Counted from the first letter of the stretch, positions 7,600 to 19,335 are shown. The stretch is 64,000 nt of DNA from Poriferisodalis sp965231925 (GCA_965231925.1 OZ246894.1:3038001-3102000); one strand, 5' to 3'. Made by a program: numbers and translations. The notes: a model not told the origin generated them from the letters alone.

Positions 7600-8445
7600 T
7601 CAGTCGGGGACCGTCTCGGCATCGCGCTGAGCGGTCTCAGCGGTCACATCGGCCGTCTCATGGCCTTCAGGGCGGCTCGGACCGCCGCCCAGCACGCTGA
7701 TCGGGACGTGATCCAGCCCGACGAGTCGGAGCGCGACACGGGTGCGGTAGCGGGTGTTGAGCTGCATCAGCACGGCGGTGAACGCTTCGATGGCGGTGGC
7801 ATTGGACAGGTTGCCGCAGTCGAGCGCACGTGCGCCGGGCATGCGGTCGACGATCTCCGCGATGTGCCAGGTGGCCTCGCGGTGGTCGCTGCAAATGAGA
7901 ATGTCGCCGTGCACGGGTTCGTCGAGATTGCCGAGCTCGGTCGCCGGCACATGCTGCAGGGCAGCCGCCACCAGGGAATCGGGCAGGCTGGCCTGGACCG
8001 ACGCCGCCACCGAGCCCCGCGGCGGGATGAGCGGCACGAACTCGTCGTCGACGCGGGCCAGCGCGTTCGACATGGTCGCCACCACCTTGCCGCGCAGGTG
8101 CTCGGCCACACCCCTGGCGGTGATGGCTGCCGCGTCCCATGGCGTTGCCATCACCACCGTGGGCTCTTGCGCTGCGAGGCTGTTGGCGCCGGGATGGATG
8201 CGCAGGTGGCGGTCGGGCCAGCGGTCCAAGATGTTGTCGACCACCTCCATCGACCGGTACTTCGAACGCGAGCCCAGCGTCACCTCGCAGCCAATGTCGG
8301 CCAGCCGGGTCGCGAGTGCCGCGCCCGCCGGCCCGGTGCCGCCGATGATGCCGATGCGGGTGGGTTCGCCGCTGCTGGCGGGTTCAGCTGCTGCGACCCC
8401 GTCCGCGGTTCCGTTGGCGGTCGCGTCTGCTGGCACGGCAGTCAC
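7600..8445 (-). CDS. npdG: NADPH-dependent F420 reductase
   Basis: 281 residues; transfers hydride between NADPH and coenzyme F420 in the cytosol. The first 28 residues are an Ala/Thr-rich tail not seen in most relatives. Then come the Rossmann motif IGIIGGTGPAGAALATRLA and the NADP-phosphate-binding GSRSKYRS, followed by the family blocks VVMATPWDAA, KVVATMSNALAR and LDCGNLSNATAIEAFTAVL. Thirty-three bases separate its stop from the mshC start. Divergent to fabI with 214 bases between them; that gap carries a GC-rich sequence resembling the 36-bp repeat found at 46.2 and 57.5 kb. Confidence 0.88.
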   Translation of the reverse strand: MTAVPADATANGTADGVAAAEPASSGEPTRIGIIGGTGPAGAALATRLADIGCEVTLGSRSKYRSMEVVDNILDRWPDRHLRIHPGANSLAAQEPTVVMATPWDAAAITARGVAEHLRGKVVATMSNALARVDDEFVPLIPPRGSVAASVQASLPDSLVAAALQHVPATELGNLDEPVHGDILICSDHREATWHIAEIVDRMPGARALDCGNLSNATAIEAFTAVLMQLNTRYRTRVALRLVGLDHVPISVLGGGPSRPEGHETADVTAETAQRDAETVPD

Positions 8446-8659
8446 GGTACGGGCGGGCGCGCTCTACGGCAATGGCGGAGCCAATACGGCCGAGCGTCCA
8501 AGAGGACGAGCCCCGGACCCGAGCGGCCTGCGGGCAAAGCGAGCCAGAGCGCGATGCACAGGGTGCGGCCGTGGCCCGAGCAGTCGGCGGCTCGGCGGTA
8601 GCGTCCGGCCATGGGCGGCACCGCGAGGTGCCGTGCCGACCCCGAGCGGAAGCGAGACC

Positions 8660-9439
8660 ATGGCCAGCAGCGGAATCGTGGAGGGAAAGAAGTTCCTCAT
8701 CACCGGCGTGCTGACCGATGCGTCGCTGGCCTTCAACGTGGCCCGCCTTGCCCAAGAACAGGGCGCCGAGGTGGTGCTGACCGGCGCCGGCCGCGGCATC
8801 CGGCTCACCGAGCGAGCCGCCCGGCGACTGCCCGACCCGCCCGACGTGCTGCCGTGCGATGTCACCGTACCCGACGAGATCGAAGCGGTGCGCGCCGACC
8901 TGGAACAGCGCTGGGGTCACCTCGACGGCCTGCTGCACGCCATCGGCTTCGCGCCTGCGAGCTGCTTGGGCGGCAACTTCCTGCACGCCCCTTGGGACGA
9001 TGTCGCCACCGCGCTGAACATCTCCGCGTACAGCCTTGCTTCGCTGACATCGCCTATGGCGCCGCTGCTGGCCGAGGCCAAGGGCTCAGTGGTGGGGCTT
9101 ACCTTCGATGCGAGCGTGGCGTGGCCCGTGTACGACTGGATGGGCGTCGCCAAGGCTGCGTTCGAATCGGCGGCGCGCTATCTGGCCAAGTCGCTGGGGC
9201 CCCAAGGTGTCCGGGTGAATCTGATCTCGGCGGGACCGATCCGCACTATGGCCGCTAAGTCGATTCCCGGCTTTGCCGAGTTCGAAGATGCTTGGACTGA
9301 GCGTGCTCCGCTGGGTTGGGACATCACTGACAGTGAGGCGGTGGCTCGCAGCACGCTTGCACTTCTTTCGGACTGGTTTTGCGGGACTACTGGTGAGATT
9401 GTGCATGTGGACGGTGGGTATCACGCTATGGGTGCTTAG
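8660..9439 (+). CDS. fabI: Enoyl-ACP reductase FabI/InhA type
   Basis: NADH-dependent reductase finishing each fatty-acid elongation round (type II FAS). 259 residues; the N-terminus reads GIVEGKKFLITGVLTDASLAFNVARLA, typical of FabI/InhA rather than FabG. The active-site Tyr-x6-Lys is in YDWMGVAKAAFESAARYLA, and the substrate loop contains ISAGPIRTMAAKSIPGF. GEIVHVDGGYHAMG closes the Rossmann domain. ATG 8660 is preceded by a GGAAGCGAG purine stretch; the frame is open far upstream but without homology. Single gene, convergent with lysS; the interval holds an inverted-repeat element. Confidence 0.94.
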   Translation: MASSGIVEGKKFLITGVLTDASLAFNVARLAQEQGAEVVLTGAGRGIRLTERAARRLPDPPDVLPCDVTVPDEIEAVRADLEQRWGHLDGLLHAIGFAPASCLGGNFLHAPWDDVATALNISAYSLASLTSPMAPLLAEAKGSVVGLTFDASVAWPVYDWMGVAKAAFESAARYLAKSLGPQGVRVNLISAGPIRTMAAKSIPGFAEFEDAWTERAPLGWDITDSEAVARSTLALLSDWFCGTTGEIVHVDGGYHAMGA

Positions 9440-9463
9440 CGTCTTGCGCCAGGAGTTGAGCCC

Positions 9464-9542
9464 GCTGGGGAGGCGGCATGAGCCTCTGCTCCCGCAATCC
9501 AGCAGGTCGCAACGTCGCAGAGTCCCCTGCCGCCTCCCCAGC
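9464..9542. mobile_element. Short MITE-like inverted-repeat element, copy 1 (internally deleted)
   Basis: Seventy-nine bases ending in perfect 15-base inverted repeats, GCTGGGGAGGCGGCA and its complement. The first 32 bases are identical to, and the last 38 differ by one base from, the element at 20064-20215 taken in reverse complement; about 73 bases of the middle are missing here. No clear target-site duplication is seen. It lies between the convergent 3' ends of fabI and lysS, so a role as a bidirectional terminator is an alternative. Confidence 0.75.
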
Positions 9543-9591
9543 TAGTGCATCTGTGCCCTTACCGGTGGCGGCATGTGTGCTGAGCGGGTGG

Positions 9592-11157
9592 TTAGCGCAG
9601 GCGGTGGAGAGTCTCGTCTCGTCCTATGAAGGCGAGGTAGCTGCCTGCTCTTGGACCGGTTTCGGTGCCGAAGAGCACCTTGTAGAGGGCTTCGAATACT
9701 TGTGGTGCGTTGGTCTTTGGGTCGATGCCTACATCGCGGGCTGATTCGAAGACGGCGTCCTGGATAGCTCGGGCTTCCCACGCGGACAGCTTGTCCAAGC
9801 GTCGTGCAAGCTGTTCGAGGAAGTCGCGTTGGCGGTCTTCCAATGCGCTTCGCTGCTTCGCGGCCTCGGGTGGCGTCAGCATCTTGAGCTGGCCGGCTAG
9901 GTCCGGACGGCTGCGAATGAGCCCGTGCGCTGTGTTCGCCTTCACAACGAGCCAGTTGGCTTCGGCTTTGGCCATGGCTACGCCGAGTGCCTCTACGTGG
10001 GCCGTCAGGTTGACGTGGGGTTGCTGGATGAGGCTGAGTACTGAGTCGAAGGGTGGGCTGAAGTTGGGCGCCGGGGGCACGTTCGCTTCGGGGGTTGCGC
10101 TCGAGATCGCGTAGAGCTGGCTTTCGTTGGGGCGGGGGTCGTCGCCGGCGGCGGAGCGCCAGAGGCGTTCGTATTCGACGAATGCCTTGTTGAGGCTGGG
10201 GACGTCTAGGTCGAAGTTGATGGATCGGCGCGGTTGGGTTCGCAGGACTAGGTAGCGCAGGAGGTCGGGGGGGAGCAGGTTGGTGAGCTGCGATGCGGTC
10301 ATGCCGATGCCCCGCGAGGAGCTCATCTTTGCTCCGCCGAGCGTGAAGAACTCGTACGGCACCGGTATGGGCACTGGGCACTGCAGGACTTGGCGGGCGA
10401 GCGCGGAGGAGACTTCGTGGGATCCGCTGGCGGCCATGTGGTCTTTGCCGGCGCCTTCGATCGAGACGCCGAAGAGCTTCCACTTGGCTGCCCACTCGAG
10501 CTTCCAGGGCAGCTTGCCGTTGCCGCCGAACGGGCTGATCCGACCGCTGTGGCCGCAGCCTTTGGCCCAGGTCACCAGATCGGTTCGGCACTCGTACGCG
10601 ACGGTCTTGCCGTCGTAGTCGGTGGCGTAGGTGGTGCCGATTCGGCCGCAGGCTTCGCAGATCGGCTGGAAGGGCAGCCAGTCGTCGGAACGCTCTGCGC
10701 CGCTGAGCCTGAGATAGATCTGGCGCACGTCGGCCGCGGCTCGCAGGAACGTGTCGATGACGTTGTCGAGCTGGCCGGATCGGTAGATGTCGCTCATTCG
10801 GTAGAAGTCGACCTCGACACCGAGCTTGTCAAACGTCGCGGTGAACTCGGTGAAGTACGCCTCGGCCATCGAAGCGCCGCTCAGACCCTCGGGTGCCGGC
10901 GCTGCCCACAGCGGCTTGCCGAGGTGGGAGACGAAGTGCTCGCCGGTTCCGTGGGGGATCTCGTCGACCGCGTCCATGTCGTCGCAGCCGTACATGAACG
11001 TGGCGTCCAAGCCCCGCTCGCGGGCCACCCGGGCCACCGCATCGTGGATCAGCACGCCGCGCAGCGAGCCGACGTGGGCACGGCCGCTGGGCGTCTTGGA
11101 GTCGTTGATCACGAGCGTCTGCGGGCAGCCGTCGAGCGCTTTGTCGATCCAAGTCAT
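9592..11157 (-). CDS. lysS: Class I lysyl-tRNA synthetase
   Basis: Charges tRNA-Lys; this is the class I (archaeal-type) enzyme, unrelated to the usual bacterial class II LysRS. The HIGH signature appears as SGRAHVGSLRG at about residues 24-34 and the KMSKS signature as AKMSSSRG near 280. A Cys4 zinc-type region is visible in ICEACGRIG ... YECRTDL ... KGCGHSG. Length is 521 residues, normal for the class. ATG 11157 begins MTWIDKALDG, just before the conserved TLVINDSKTPSG; the frame is open 84 bases further upstream. Class I LysRS is scattered in bacteria, probably by transfer from archaea. No class II LysRS is in this window. Confidence 0.92.
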   Translation of the reverse strand: MTWIDKALDGCPQTLVINDSKTPSGRAHVGSLRGVLIHDAVARVARERGLDATFMYGCDDMDAVDEIPHGTGEHFVSHLGKPLWAAPAPEGLSGASMAEAYFTEFTATFDKLGVEVDFYRMSDIYRSGQLDNVIDTFLRAAADVRQIYLRLSGAERSDDWLPFQPICEACGRIGTTYATDYDGKTVAYECRTDLVTWAKGCGHSGRISPFGGNGKLPWKLEWAAKWKLFGVSIEGAGKDHMAASGSHEVSSALARQVLQCPVPIPVPYEFFTLGGAKMSSSRGIGMTASQLTNLLPPDLLRYLVLRTQPRRSINFDLDVPSLNKAFVEYERLWRSAAGDDPRPNESQLYAISSATPEANVPPAPNFSPPFDSVLSLIQQPHVNLTAHVEALGVAMAKAEANWLVVKANTAHGLIRSRPDLAGQLKMLTPPEAAKQRSALEDRQRDFLEQLARRLDKLSAWEARAIQDAVFESARDVGIDPKTNAPQVFEALYKVLFGTETGPRAGSYLAFIGRDETLHRLR

Positions 11158-11218
11158 GATGTGGGGCCTTCGGCCGCACCGGGCCTCGCAACGAGCGTCG
11201 AAGCCTAACCAGACGGGC

Positions 11219-12343
11219 CTATTCAGAACGGAGTGTGCCACTCCCGGGTCCGCCCGTCGCGGCAGTTTTCACCTCGTCGCCGGCGTCCGGATCGCCGATC
11301 AAACGGCGCAGCAGGTCGTCGAGCGCGACCACGCCGAGAGTGCGGCCCCCGGCGTCGGCGACGACAGCGAGGTGGATGCGCGTGCGCTGCATGCGGCGCA
11401 GTGCCTCGTCGAGCGCTACCTGAGGACCGAGTTGGAGCATGCGGCGCACGAGACCGCGACCGTGGCGCTGGCCCGCAGCGACGCGCCGGTCGGCCTCGGC
11501 CAGGTCCGCAGCGTCGCGCTGCGTCGATGCCGCCAGATCGCTGCTGTGGAGCATGCCCCGCACGTCATCGGGACCTGCTCCGAGCACTATCAGGCGGGAG
11601 TGGCCCGTGCGGGCGAACTCCTGCTCGACCTCGGGAATCGAATCGTCCAACCGCACCGCCGCGACTTCGCCCGCTGTCGCCATGACGTCGCTCACCTGTG
11701 TCGCCCCGAAGCGCATGGCCCGTTCCAGCAGAACCACGTCGGCGGATGCGATATGCCCCTCGGCCAGCGAGTCACGCGCCATGAGCGCCAACTCGGCTGG
11801 CGTCGCCACATCGGCCAGCTCCGACGTGGGCTCGACGCGCAGGATCCGGGTCATGCCGTTGGCCACCCACTGCAGCGCTGCGGCGATCGGGCGGGCGACG
11901 TAGAGGTACGCAGCCATCGGCCGAGCCAGCACGAGCAGCGTGCGCTCGGGCCCGATGAGCGCCAGGTTTTTTGGCACCATCTCGCCGAACACCATGTGCA
12001 GCACGGTCACGATTCCCAGCCCGATGCCGAAACCGATGGTGTGCAGCACCGCATCGGGGATCTCGACGATGCCGGCCACTGCCCGCTCGATGAGCCTCGC
12101 GATGGCCGGCTCGGTGAGGCGGCCGACCGCGAGCGAGCACAGGGTGATGCCGAGCTGGGCGCCTCCGAGAGTGGTCAGCACGTCGGACTGCATGCGCTGG
12201 GCTGCCAGGGCCGAACGTTTGCCGGTCGCCGCGTGGCCGTCTACCGCGGCGCGCTTCGCGCCGATGAGGCCGAACTCGATCGCCACAAACGCGCCGTTGA
12301 ACACGATCAGCACGAGACCCACTGCGATGGCCAGCGTGGTCAC
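11219..12343 (-). CDS. CNNM/DUF21 and CBS-domain membrane protein (CorC/HlyC family), copy 1
   Basis: 374 residues from GTG 12343, which has GGAGG eight bases upstream; the frame stays open to 12445 but that part is unrelated basic sequence. The N-terminal DUF21 membrane domain contains FNGAFVAIEFG, LGGAQLGITLCSLAVGRLTEP and MVFGEMVPKNLAL, hallmarks of the CNNM/CorC magnesium-linked transport family. Two CBS motifs follow (SRLIVLGAGPDDVRGMLHSSDL and LAVVADAGGRTLGVVALDDLL). The C-terminal CorC_HlyC domain is absent, unlike in the upstream paralogue. Adjacent tandem paralogues of this type are common in actinobacteria; ion specificity cannot be read from sequence. Confidence 0.88.
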   Translation of the reverse strand: MTTLAIAVGLVLIVFNGAFVAIEFGLIGAKRAAVDGHAATGKRSALAAQRMQSDVLTTLGGAQLGITLCSLAVGRLTEPAIARLIERAVAGIVEIPDAVLHTIGFGIGLGIVTVLHMVFGEMVPKNLALIGPERTLLVLARPMAAYLYVARPIAAALQWVANGMTRILRVEPTSELADVATPAELALMARDSLAEGHIASADVVLLERAMRFGATQVSDVMATAGEVAAVRLDDSIPEVEQEFARTGHSRLIVLGAGPDDVRGMLHSSDLAASTQRDAADLAEADRRVAAGQRHGRGLVRRMLQLGPQVALDEALRRMQRTRIHLAVVADAGGRTLGVVALDDLLRRLIGDPDAGDEVKTAATGGPGSGTLRSE

Positions 12344-12410
12344 GGACCGCCTCCGTTCGCTGCCCCGCTCGCACTCGCCGCAGCGGGCAGTCGCCGCACG
12401 CACGACCTGT

Positions 12411-13769
12411 TCACGGCCTGCCGCCGTTCGATGTGTCGTTCGCATCTGCGTCGGGCGTGGCGGGCGTCTCGGCGCTGATGCGGACCGCGGCCACGCGCAG
12501 CCGGTCGATTTGCGTGACGTCGAGGCGCCAGCCCTTCCAGTTGACGACCGCTCCCGCAGCGGGGATCTCGCCGAGTTGCTCGAGCACGAATCCGGCCAGG
12601 GTCTCGTAGGGACCTTCGGGTGCGGCCAGACCGGTGGCCTCCTCGAGCTCGTCGAGGGTCGTGGTGCCCGCCAGCGTCACCGGCTGTCCCGGAGGCCGGG
12701 CGGTGAGCACGGCAGGCTCGTCGAACTCATCGGCGATGTCGCCCACGAGTTCCTCGGCGATGTCCTCGCGGGTCACGATCCCGGCTGTGCCGCCGTGCTC
12801 GTCCACCACCACGCACAAACGGCAGTCCGACGCCGCCATGTCGGCGAGGACGCCGTCGAGCTTGCGGCTCTCGGCTACCGCCACGACCGGGCGCATGATC
12901 GCCTCCACTCGCGTGACGTCCCGCTCAGCCGCATCGATGCCGAAGACGTCGCGCACTTCGGCGACGCCGAGCACGTCGTCGGAGCTGGCGCCCAGCACCG
13001 GGAAGCGCGAGTGCCCGCTGGCGCGTGCCAGCTCGACCAGTTCGGGCAGCGTCGCCGCAGCGCCGATTGCTGACATCGCCGTGCGCGGCGTCAGTGCGTC
13101 GGCGGCGTCCTTGCGACCCAGGCGCAGCGTTCGCACCAGCAGATCGGCTTGGCCGTCGCTGAGCGTCCTGCGGCGAGACGAGCGCACCACGTACTCCAGC
13201 TCGTCGCGTGTTCGCACGATGCGGAGTTCCTCGGTGGGCTCGAGTCCGAGCCCGCGCACCGTGGCGTTGGCGATGCCGTTGAACGCCAGCGTGACCGGCG
13301 CAGCGATCGTGCCGTAGAGCCGCAACACCGGTGCCAGCGACAGCGCGGTGCCCAGCGGGCGCGACACGGCCAGATTCTTGGGGAGCAGCTCGCCGAACAC
13401 CATCTGGATCACCGCCGCCAGCGCGATCGCCACCACCGCGACCGCCCCGGCCGATGCCAACGTGGCGCCCCAGCCCCCCAGCAACCACTCGATGAGCCCG
13501 CCGATGGTGTCCTCGGCGATGATGCCGAGCACCAGCGAAGTCAGCGTGATGCCGAGCTGGGCGCCGGCGAGATGGAAATTGAGCCGCCGCAGCAGGGCTC
13601 TCACGCCGCGGGCCCGACGCTGCCCTTGGGCGGCCCGAACGTCGACTTGGGAGGTGTCGACAGCGAGCAGGCAGAACTCGCCCGCCACGTACACGCCGTT
13701 CAAGACGATGAGCGCGACGACAATCCCAAGTCCTGCAATGAGTCCCAGCGTCATGCCGGTGCCGAGCAC
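12411..13769 (-). CDS. CNNM/DUF21, CBS and CorC_HlyC membrane protein, copy 2
   Basis: 452 residues. DUF21 membrane domain with LNGVYVAGEFCLLAVD, LAGAQLGITLTSLVLG and QMVFGELLPKNLAVSRP; a CBS pair with GHSRFPVLGASSDDVLGVAEVRDV and CRLCVVVDEHGGTAGIVTREDI; then a C-terminal CorC_HlyC (transporter-associated) domain ending in WRLDVTQIDRLRVAAVRI. It is the full-length partner of the following gene, 67 bases downstream. Members are implicated in divalent cation (Mg, Co) efflux or its regulation, at the cytoplasmic membrane. Met codons at 13769 and 13754 are both possible starts. Divergent from the ABC exporter genes. Confidence 0.9.
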   Translation of the reverse strand: MLGTGMTLGLIAGLGIVVALIVLNGVYVAGEFCLLAVDTSQVDVRAAQGQRRARGVRALLRRLNFHLAGAQLGITLTSLVLGIIAEDTIGGLIEWLLGGWGATLASAGAVAVVAIALAAVIQMVFGELLPKNLAVSRPLGTALSLAPVLRLYGTIAAPVTLAFNGIANATVRGLGLEPTEELRIVRTRDELEYVVRSSRRRTLSDGQADLLVRTLRLGRKDAADALTPRTAMSAIGAAATLPELVELARASGHSRFPVLGASSDDVLGVAEVRDVFGIDAAERDVTRVEAIMRPVVAVAESRKLDGVLADMAASDCRLCVVVDEHGGTAGIVTREDIAEELVGDIADEFDEPAVLTARPPGQPVTLAGTTTLDELEEATGLAAPEGPYETLAGFVLEQLGEIPAAGAVVNWKGWRLDVTQIDRLRVAAVRISAETPATPDADANDTSNGGRP

Positions 13770-13850
13770 CCCCGAGCGCCACCGTGCACGCTCCTACGGT
13801 ACCGGGGCCGATCCGGTTCGCCGAACAGGGCCGCCGGTAGCCTCGCCGGG

Positions 13851-15796
<1,946 letters not shown>

Positions 15797-15803
<7 letters not shown>

Positions 15804-17944
15804 TGGTCGGCGGCCCGGGGCACATGGGGCCGACCGCGACACAGGCCAGCGCCGCGGCGGGGCTGCCGTTCGCCGGTGTCCCCACCGAGATGCAGGAAGG
15901 CGCCAACCGGCTGCTGGCGCACGAGCCCGAGCACCCCGAGCCAGTAGTCGACTTCGACCATGGGGCCGAGCGCGCCGACCCCCGGCGAGGCCGCCCGTTC
16001 GACCTTCGAGCCATGCTGGTGCCCCATAGCTGGGGCGTCGCGCTGGCACTGCTGCTGCTCGGCGCCGAAACCGCAGCGATGCAGGCGGTGCCGGTGCTCT
16101 TTCAGCAGGGCATCGATCGCGGCATCAGGGCCGACGACCGCTTCGCTCTCAACATGGTGGTGCTGGTCTTTGTGGGCGTTGTGGCCGTCAGCATCCTGCT
16201 CAGCCGGCTGCGTCAACGCCTGAACGGGCGCATCGCCGAACAGGTCATGTTCGACCTGCGGTTGCGCCTGTTCAGCCACTACCAGCGGCTCTCGCTCGAC
16301 TGGTACACGACGTCGAAATCCGGAGTGCTGCTCAGCCGCATGACCTCCGACATGGAGTACGTCGGGCTGCTCATCAACGAAGGCTTCGTCAACCTGCTCA
16401 TCCAGGTGCTCACGGTGGGCGTCGTGACCGTGGTGCTGTTCCTCTACAACCCGTTCCTGGCGACGATCCTGCTCGTGGCGATCATCCCGCCGCTGGTGGC
16501 GCTGACGCTGTGGTTCCGCACCCGCAGCGAGACCGGCTACGGCGAGATCCGCGACCGCATCGCCGACGTGCTGGCCGACCTGTCGGAGAACCTGGCGGGA
16601 ATCCGGGTGATTGCGGCCACGGGTCGTCGCCTGGAGAACGCCGTGCGGCACCGCAAGGTGACCGCTCGCTTCCGCGACGCCAACCTGTCGATGTCGAAGG
16701 TCCAGGCGATCTACGGGCCCAGCACCGAGGCCATCGGCATTGCAGCCCAGGGGCTGGTGCTGGCGATCGGCGGGGCGATGGTGCAACGGGGCGGTCTCAC
16801 CATCGGCGAGCTGGGCGCATTCGTGCTGTACGTCACGACGTTCTTTGCCCCGATCCAGCAGCTCGCCCAGCTCTACAGCACCTACCAGCAAGGTCAATCG
16901 GGTCTGCGCAAGATCAGCCAGGTGCTGGCCACCCAGCCGACCGTGCAACAGCACCCCGACGCAGCCGACCTGCCGCCGGTCAGCGGTCACATCCGGCTCG
17001 AGAACGTGTCGTTCGCTTACGACGACGATGCTGCGTCGGGCGACAGCGACGGGGACAACGGTGCAGGCGCCGGCCGCGCGGCGAAACAGCCCGCTGGAGC
17101 GTTCACAGCGTCATTCGACCCCATGGGCTTGCCGGCGCTGGGCAACGGCGCCGGAGCCGAGCACGGCGGCGACGGCCGAGACGTCGACAGCGGCGAGCCC
17201 GTCGAACCCGAACTGCCAGAGGTGCTGAGCGACGTCAGTTTGGACATCCGCCCGGGGGAAACCTTCGCCCTGGTGGGGCCGACGGGGGCGGGCAAGAGCA
17301 CGATCGCGAAGCTGATCATCCGCTTCTACGACCCGACGCAGGGCCGGATCACGATCGACGACTGGGACCTGCGCGACGTGACGCTGTCGTCGCTGCGCGA
17401 GCAGCTCGGCGTGGTGCCCCAGGAGCCATTCCTGTTCCACGGCACCATCCGCGACAACATCGCCTTCGGCTTGCGCCGCAGGGGCCGAGACGACGACGCT
17501 CAGCTCGACGCCGACATTGACGCCGCGCTCGACCTGGTCGGGCTGCGCCGACTCATCGAGAGCCTGCCCGAGGGGGCCGACACGCCAGTGCACGAGCGGG
17601 GCGTGTCGCTGTCGGCAGGCGAGCGGCAGCTTCTGGCGCTGGCGCGGGCGTTCGTGGCCCGGCCCCGGGTGATCGTGCTCGACGAGGCAACCTCCAGCGT
17701 CGACCTCAGCACCGAGGCCGAGATCGAAGGCGCACTCGACCTGCTGCTCGAGGGCCGAACGGCGGTGCTGATCGCCCACCGGCTGGCGACGGCCATGCGG
17801 GCAGACCGGATCGCGGTCATTGACCAGGGCGGCGTGATGGAGCTGGGCACGCACGACGAGCTGGTGGCGCTGGGCGGCCGGTACGCCGAGATGTACGCCA
17901 CGTGGGTGTCGCATGCCGGCGAGGGCCACCCCAACGAGACGTGA
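15797..17944 (+). CDS. ABC exporter half-transporter with consensus Walker B (subunit 2)
   Basis: 715 residues, overlapping subunit 1 by seven bases. After a 70-residue acidic N-terminal tail come six membrane helices and a nucleotide-binding domain with Walker A GPTGAGKST, an intact Q-loop (VVPQEPFLF), Walker B with the catalytic Glu (VIVLDEATSS) and H-loop LIAHRLAT. Its signature is LSAGERQ instead of LSGGQ; that signature would complete the site whose Walker B in subunit 1 carries Asp, consistent with a single hydrolytic site. About 65 residues rich in Gly, Asp and Ala are inserted between the first strand (LENVSFAYDDD, about 405) and VLSDVSLDIRPGE. Substrate unknown. Confidence 0.9.
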
Positions 17945-17950
17945 GCACTC

Positions 17951-18763
17951 GTGAGTGACCCCCAACGTCAGTCAACTGTCCAGCCGACAGCCTCGCTGCG
18001 GAGCGTGTCGGTCGTCTACGACGGCACGACGGTGCTGGGGCCGCTCGACTGGGACGTCGCCCCGCACGAGCGGTGGATCGTGCTGGGGCCCAACGGCTCG
18101 GGCAAGACGAGCCTCATCAAGATCCTGTCGCTGTACCGCTTCCCCACCACCGGCACCGTCGACGTGCTGGGCGAGCGGTGGGGCACAGTCGACGTACGGG
18201 AGCACCGTCGGCGCATCGGGCTGGCCAGCTCGTCGCTGCGAGACCAATTCCGGGCCGACATCAGCGCCCTCGACATCGTGATGACGGCGCGCTACGCAGC
18301 GCTGGAGACCTGGTGGCACACCTACACCGAGGCAGACCGGGCGGCCGCGCTGGCGTGCCTGGATCGGGTCGGTGCCGGGCGGCTGGCCGAGCGGGCGTTT
18401 GCCACCCTGTCGTCGGGCGAGCAGCAGCGGGTGCAGCTCGCCCGCACGCTCATGGGCCGCCCCGAACTGCTGTTGCTCGACGAGCCGACCGCCGGTCTGG
18501 ACTTGGCGGGCCGCGAACAGCTCGTGGCCAGCCTCGAATCGCTGGCCGCCGACCCCCAGACGCCGGCCACCGTGCTCGTGACCCATCACACCGACGAGAT
18601 CCCCCCGTCGTTCACACATGGGCTGCTGCTGCGCGACGGCGTGCCGCTGGCATGCGGTCCCCTGGGCGAGGTGCTCACCGCCGAAGCACTGTCGGAGTGC
18701 TTCTCGCACAAGCTGCGCCTCGAAAGACGTGACGGCCGCTGGCTGTCCTGGGCGGTGGGCTGA
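17951..18763 (+). CDS. Soluble ABC transporter ATP-binding protein
   Basis: 270-residue stand-alone nucleotide-binding domain: Walker A GPNGSGKTSL (about residues 48-57), signature LSSGEQQRVQLARTL, Walker B LLLLDEPTAGLDL and switch VLVTHHTDEIP. The segment IPPSFTHGLLLRDG and the overall spacing resemble ModF-like or iron-uptake type ATPases, but the partner permease is not next to it. GTG 17951 is seven bases after the exporter stop, so it is translated from the same transcript. Whether it serves another permease (the thiamine permease pair at 31.6-34.5 kb lacks its own ATPase) is speculation. Confidence 0.85.
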   Translation: MSDPQRQSTVQPTASLRSVSVVYDGTTVLGPLDWDVAPHERWIVLGPNGSGKTSLIKILSLYRFPTTGTVDVLGERWGTVDVREHRRRIGLASSSLRDQFRADISALDIVMTARYAALETWWHTYTEADRAAALACLDRVGAGRLAERAFATLSSGEQQRVQLARTLMGRPELLLLDEPTAGLDLAGREQLVASLESLAADPQTPATVLVTHHTDEIPPSFTHGLLLRDGVPLACGPLGEVLTAEALSECFSHKLRLERRDGRWLSWAVG

Positions 18764-18828
18764 GCACCCCAAGCGCCTTGTCCAGACTGCTTCAACCCCG
18801 CTGTGCGAGGGCCTGCGAGACTGGCGAC

Positions 18829-19329
18829 ATGGGCGAGCACGGGACCACAGCCGAGGGTGACAACGACGCGGCGGAGATCGCGGCGCGGATCACCGGCTAC
18901 TTCGACGCATGCACCTCCGGCGATGCCGCGGCAGTAGCGAGGCATTTCACCGATGACGCCGTGGTCTATGACACCAACCACGCACCCGTGCGGGGGGCAG
19001 CGACGATCGGTCGCTTCTGGTCGCGCATTGCCTCCAAGTGGCAGGGCGCATCGTGGCACTGCGAGCGGCTGGTGACCGACGGCGACACCGCGGCGATCGA
19101 GTGGAAGATGTCCGGCACGATGTCTGCACCACGCAGCGACACCAGCGGCGCCGACGACGGCGTGCCGCTCGCGGTACGCGGCAGCGAGCATTACGACTTC
19201 GGCCCGCACGTCGAGGGGGGCGATCGGCTGATTGCCGAGATCCGCCAGTACTGGACGTACGATCTCGAGCACCCCTCCTGCGAATTGGTCGACTATCCCT
19301 ACGGCGAACCCGGCCGGCTCGGCCGCTGA
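18829..19329 (+). CDS. SnoaL-like (NTF2-fold) protein
   Basis: 166 residues from ATG 18829. The N-terminal helix and cone are typical of SnoaL/NTF2 folds: ITGYFDACTSGDAAAVARHFTDDAVVYDTN, VRGAATIGRFWSRI, then TAAIEWKMSGTM and RGSEHYDF. Such proteins act as small polar ligand-binding domains, isomerases or hydrolases; no specific reaction can be assigned. It sits between the ABC ATPase and the thioesterase, six bases before the latter's start, so the two are likely co-translated. Confidence 0.75.
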   Translation: MGEHGTTAEGDNDAAEIAARITGYFDACTSGDAAAVARHFTDDAVVYDTNHAPVRGAATIGRFWSRIASKWQGASWHCERLVTDGDTAAIEWKMSGTMSAPRSDTSGADDGVPLAVRGSEHYDFGPHVEGGDRLIAEIRQYWTYDLEHPSCELVDYPYGEPGRLGR

Positions 19330-19335
19330 GGCCCC

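Noticed and set aside
5200..8601. Plus-strand open frame of more than 1100 codons
   Set aside because: It is antisense to pgsA, the membrane protein, mshC and npdG, which all have strong motifs; long antisense frames are normal at this GC content.
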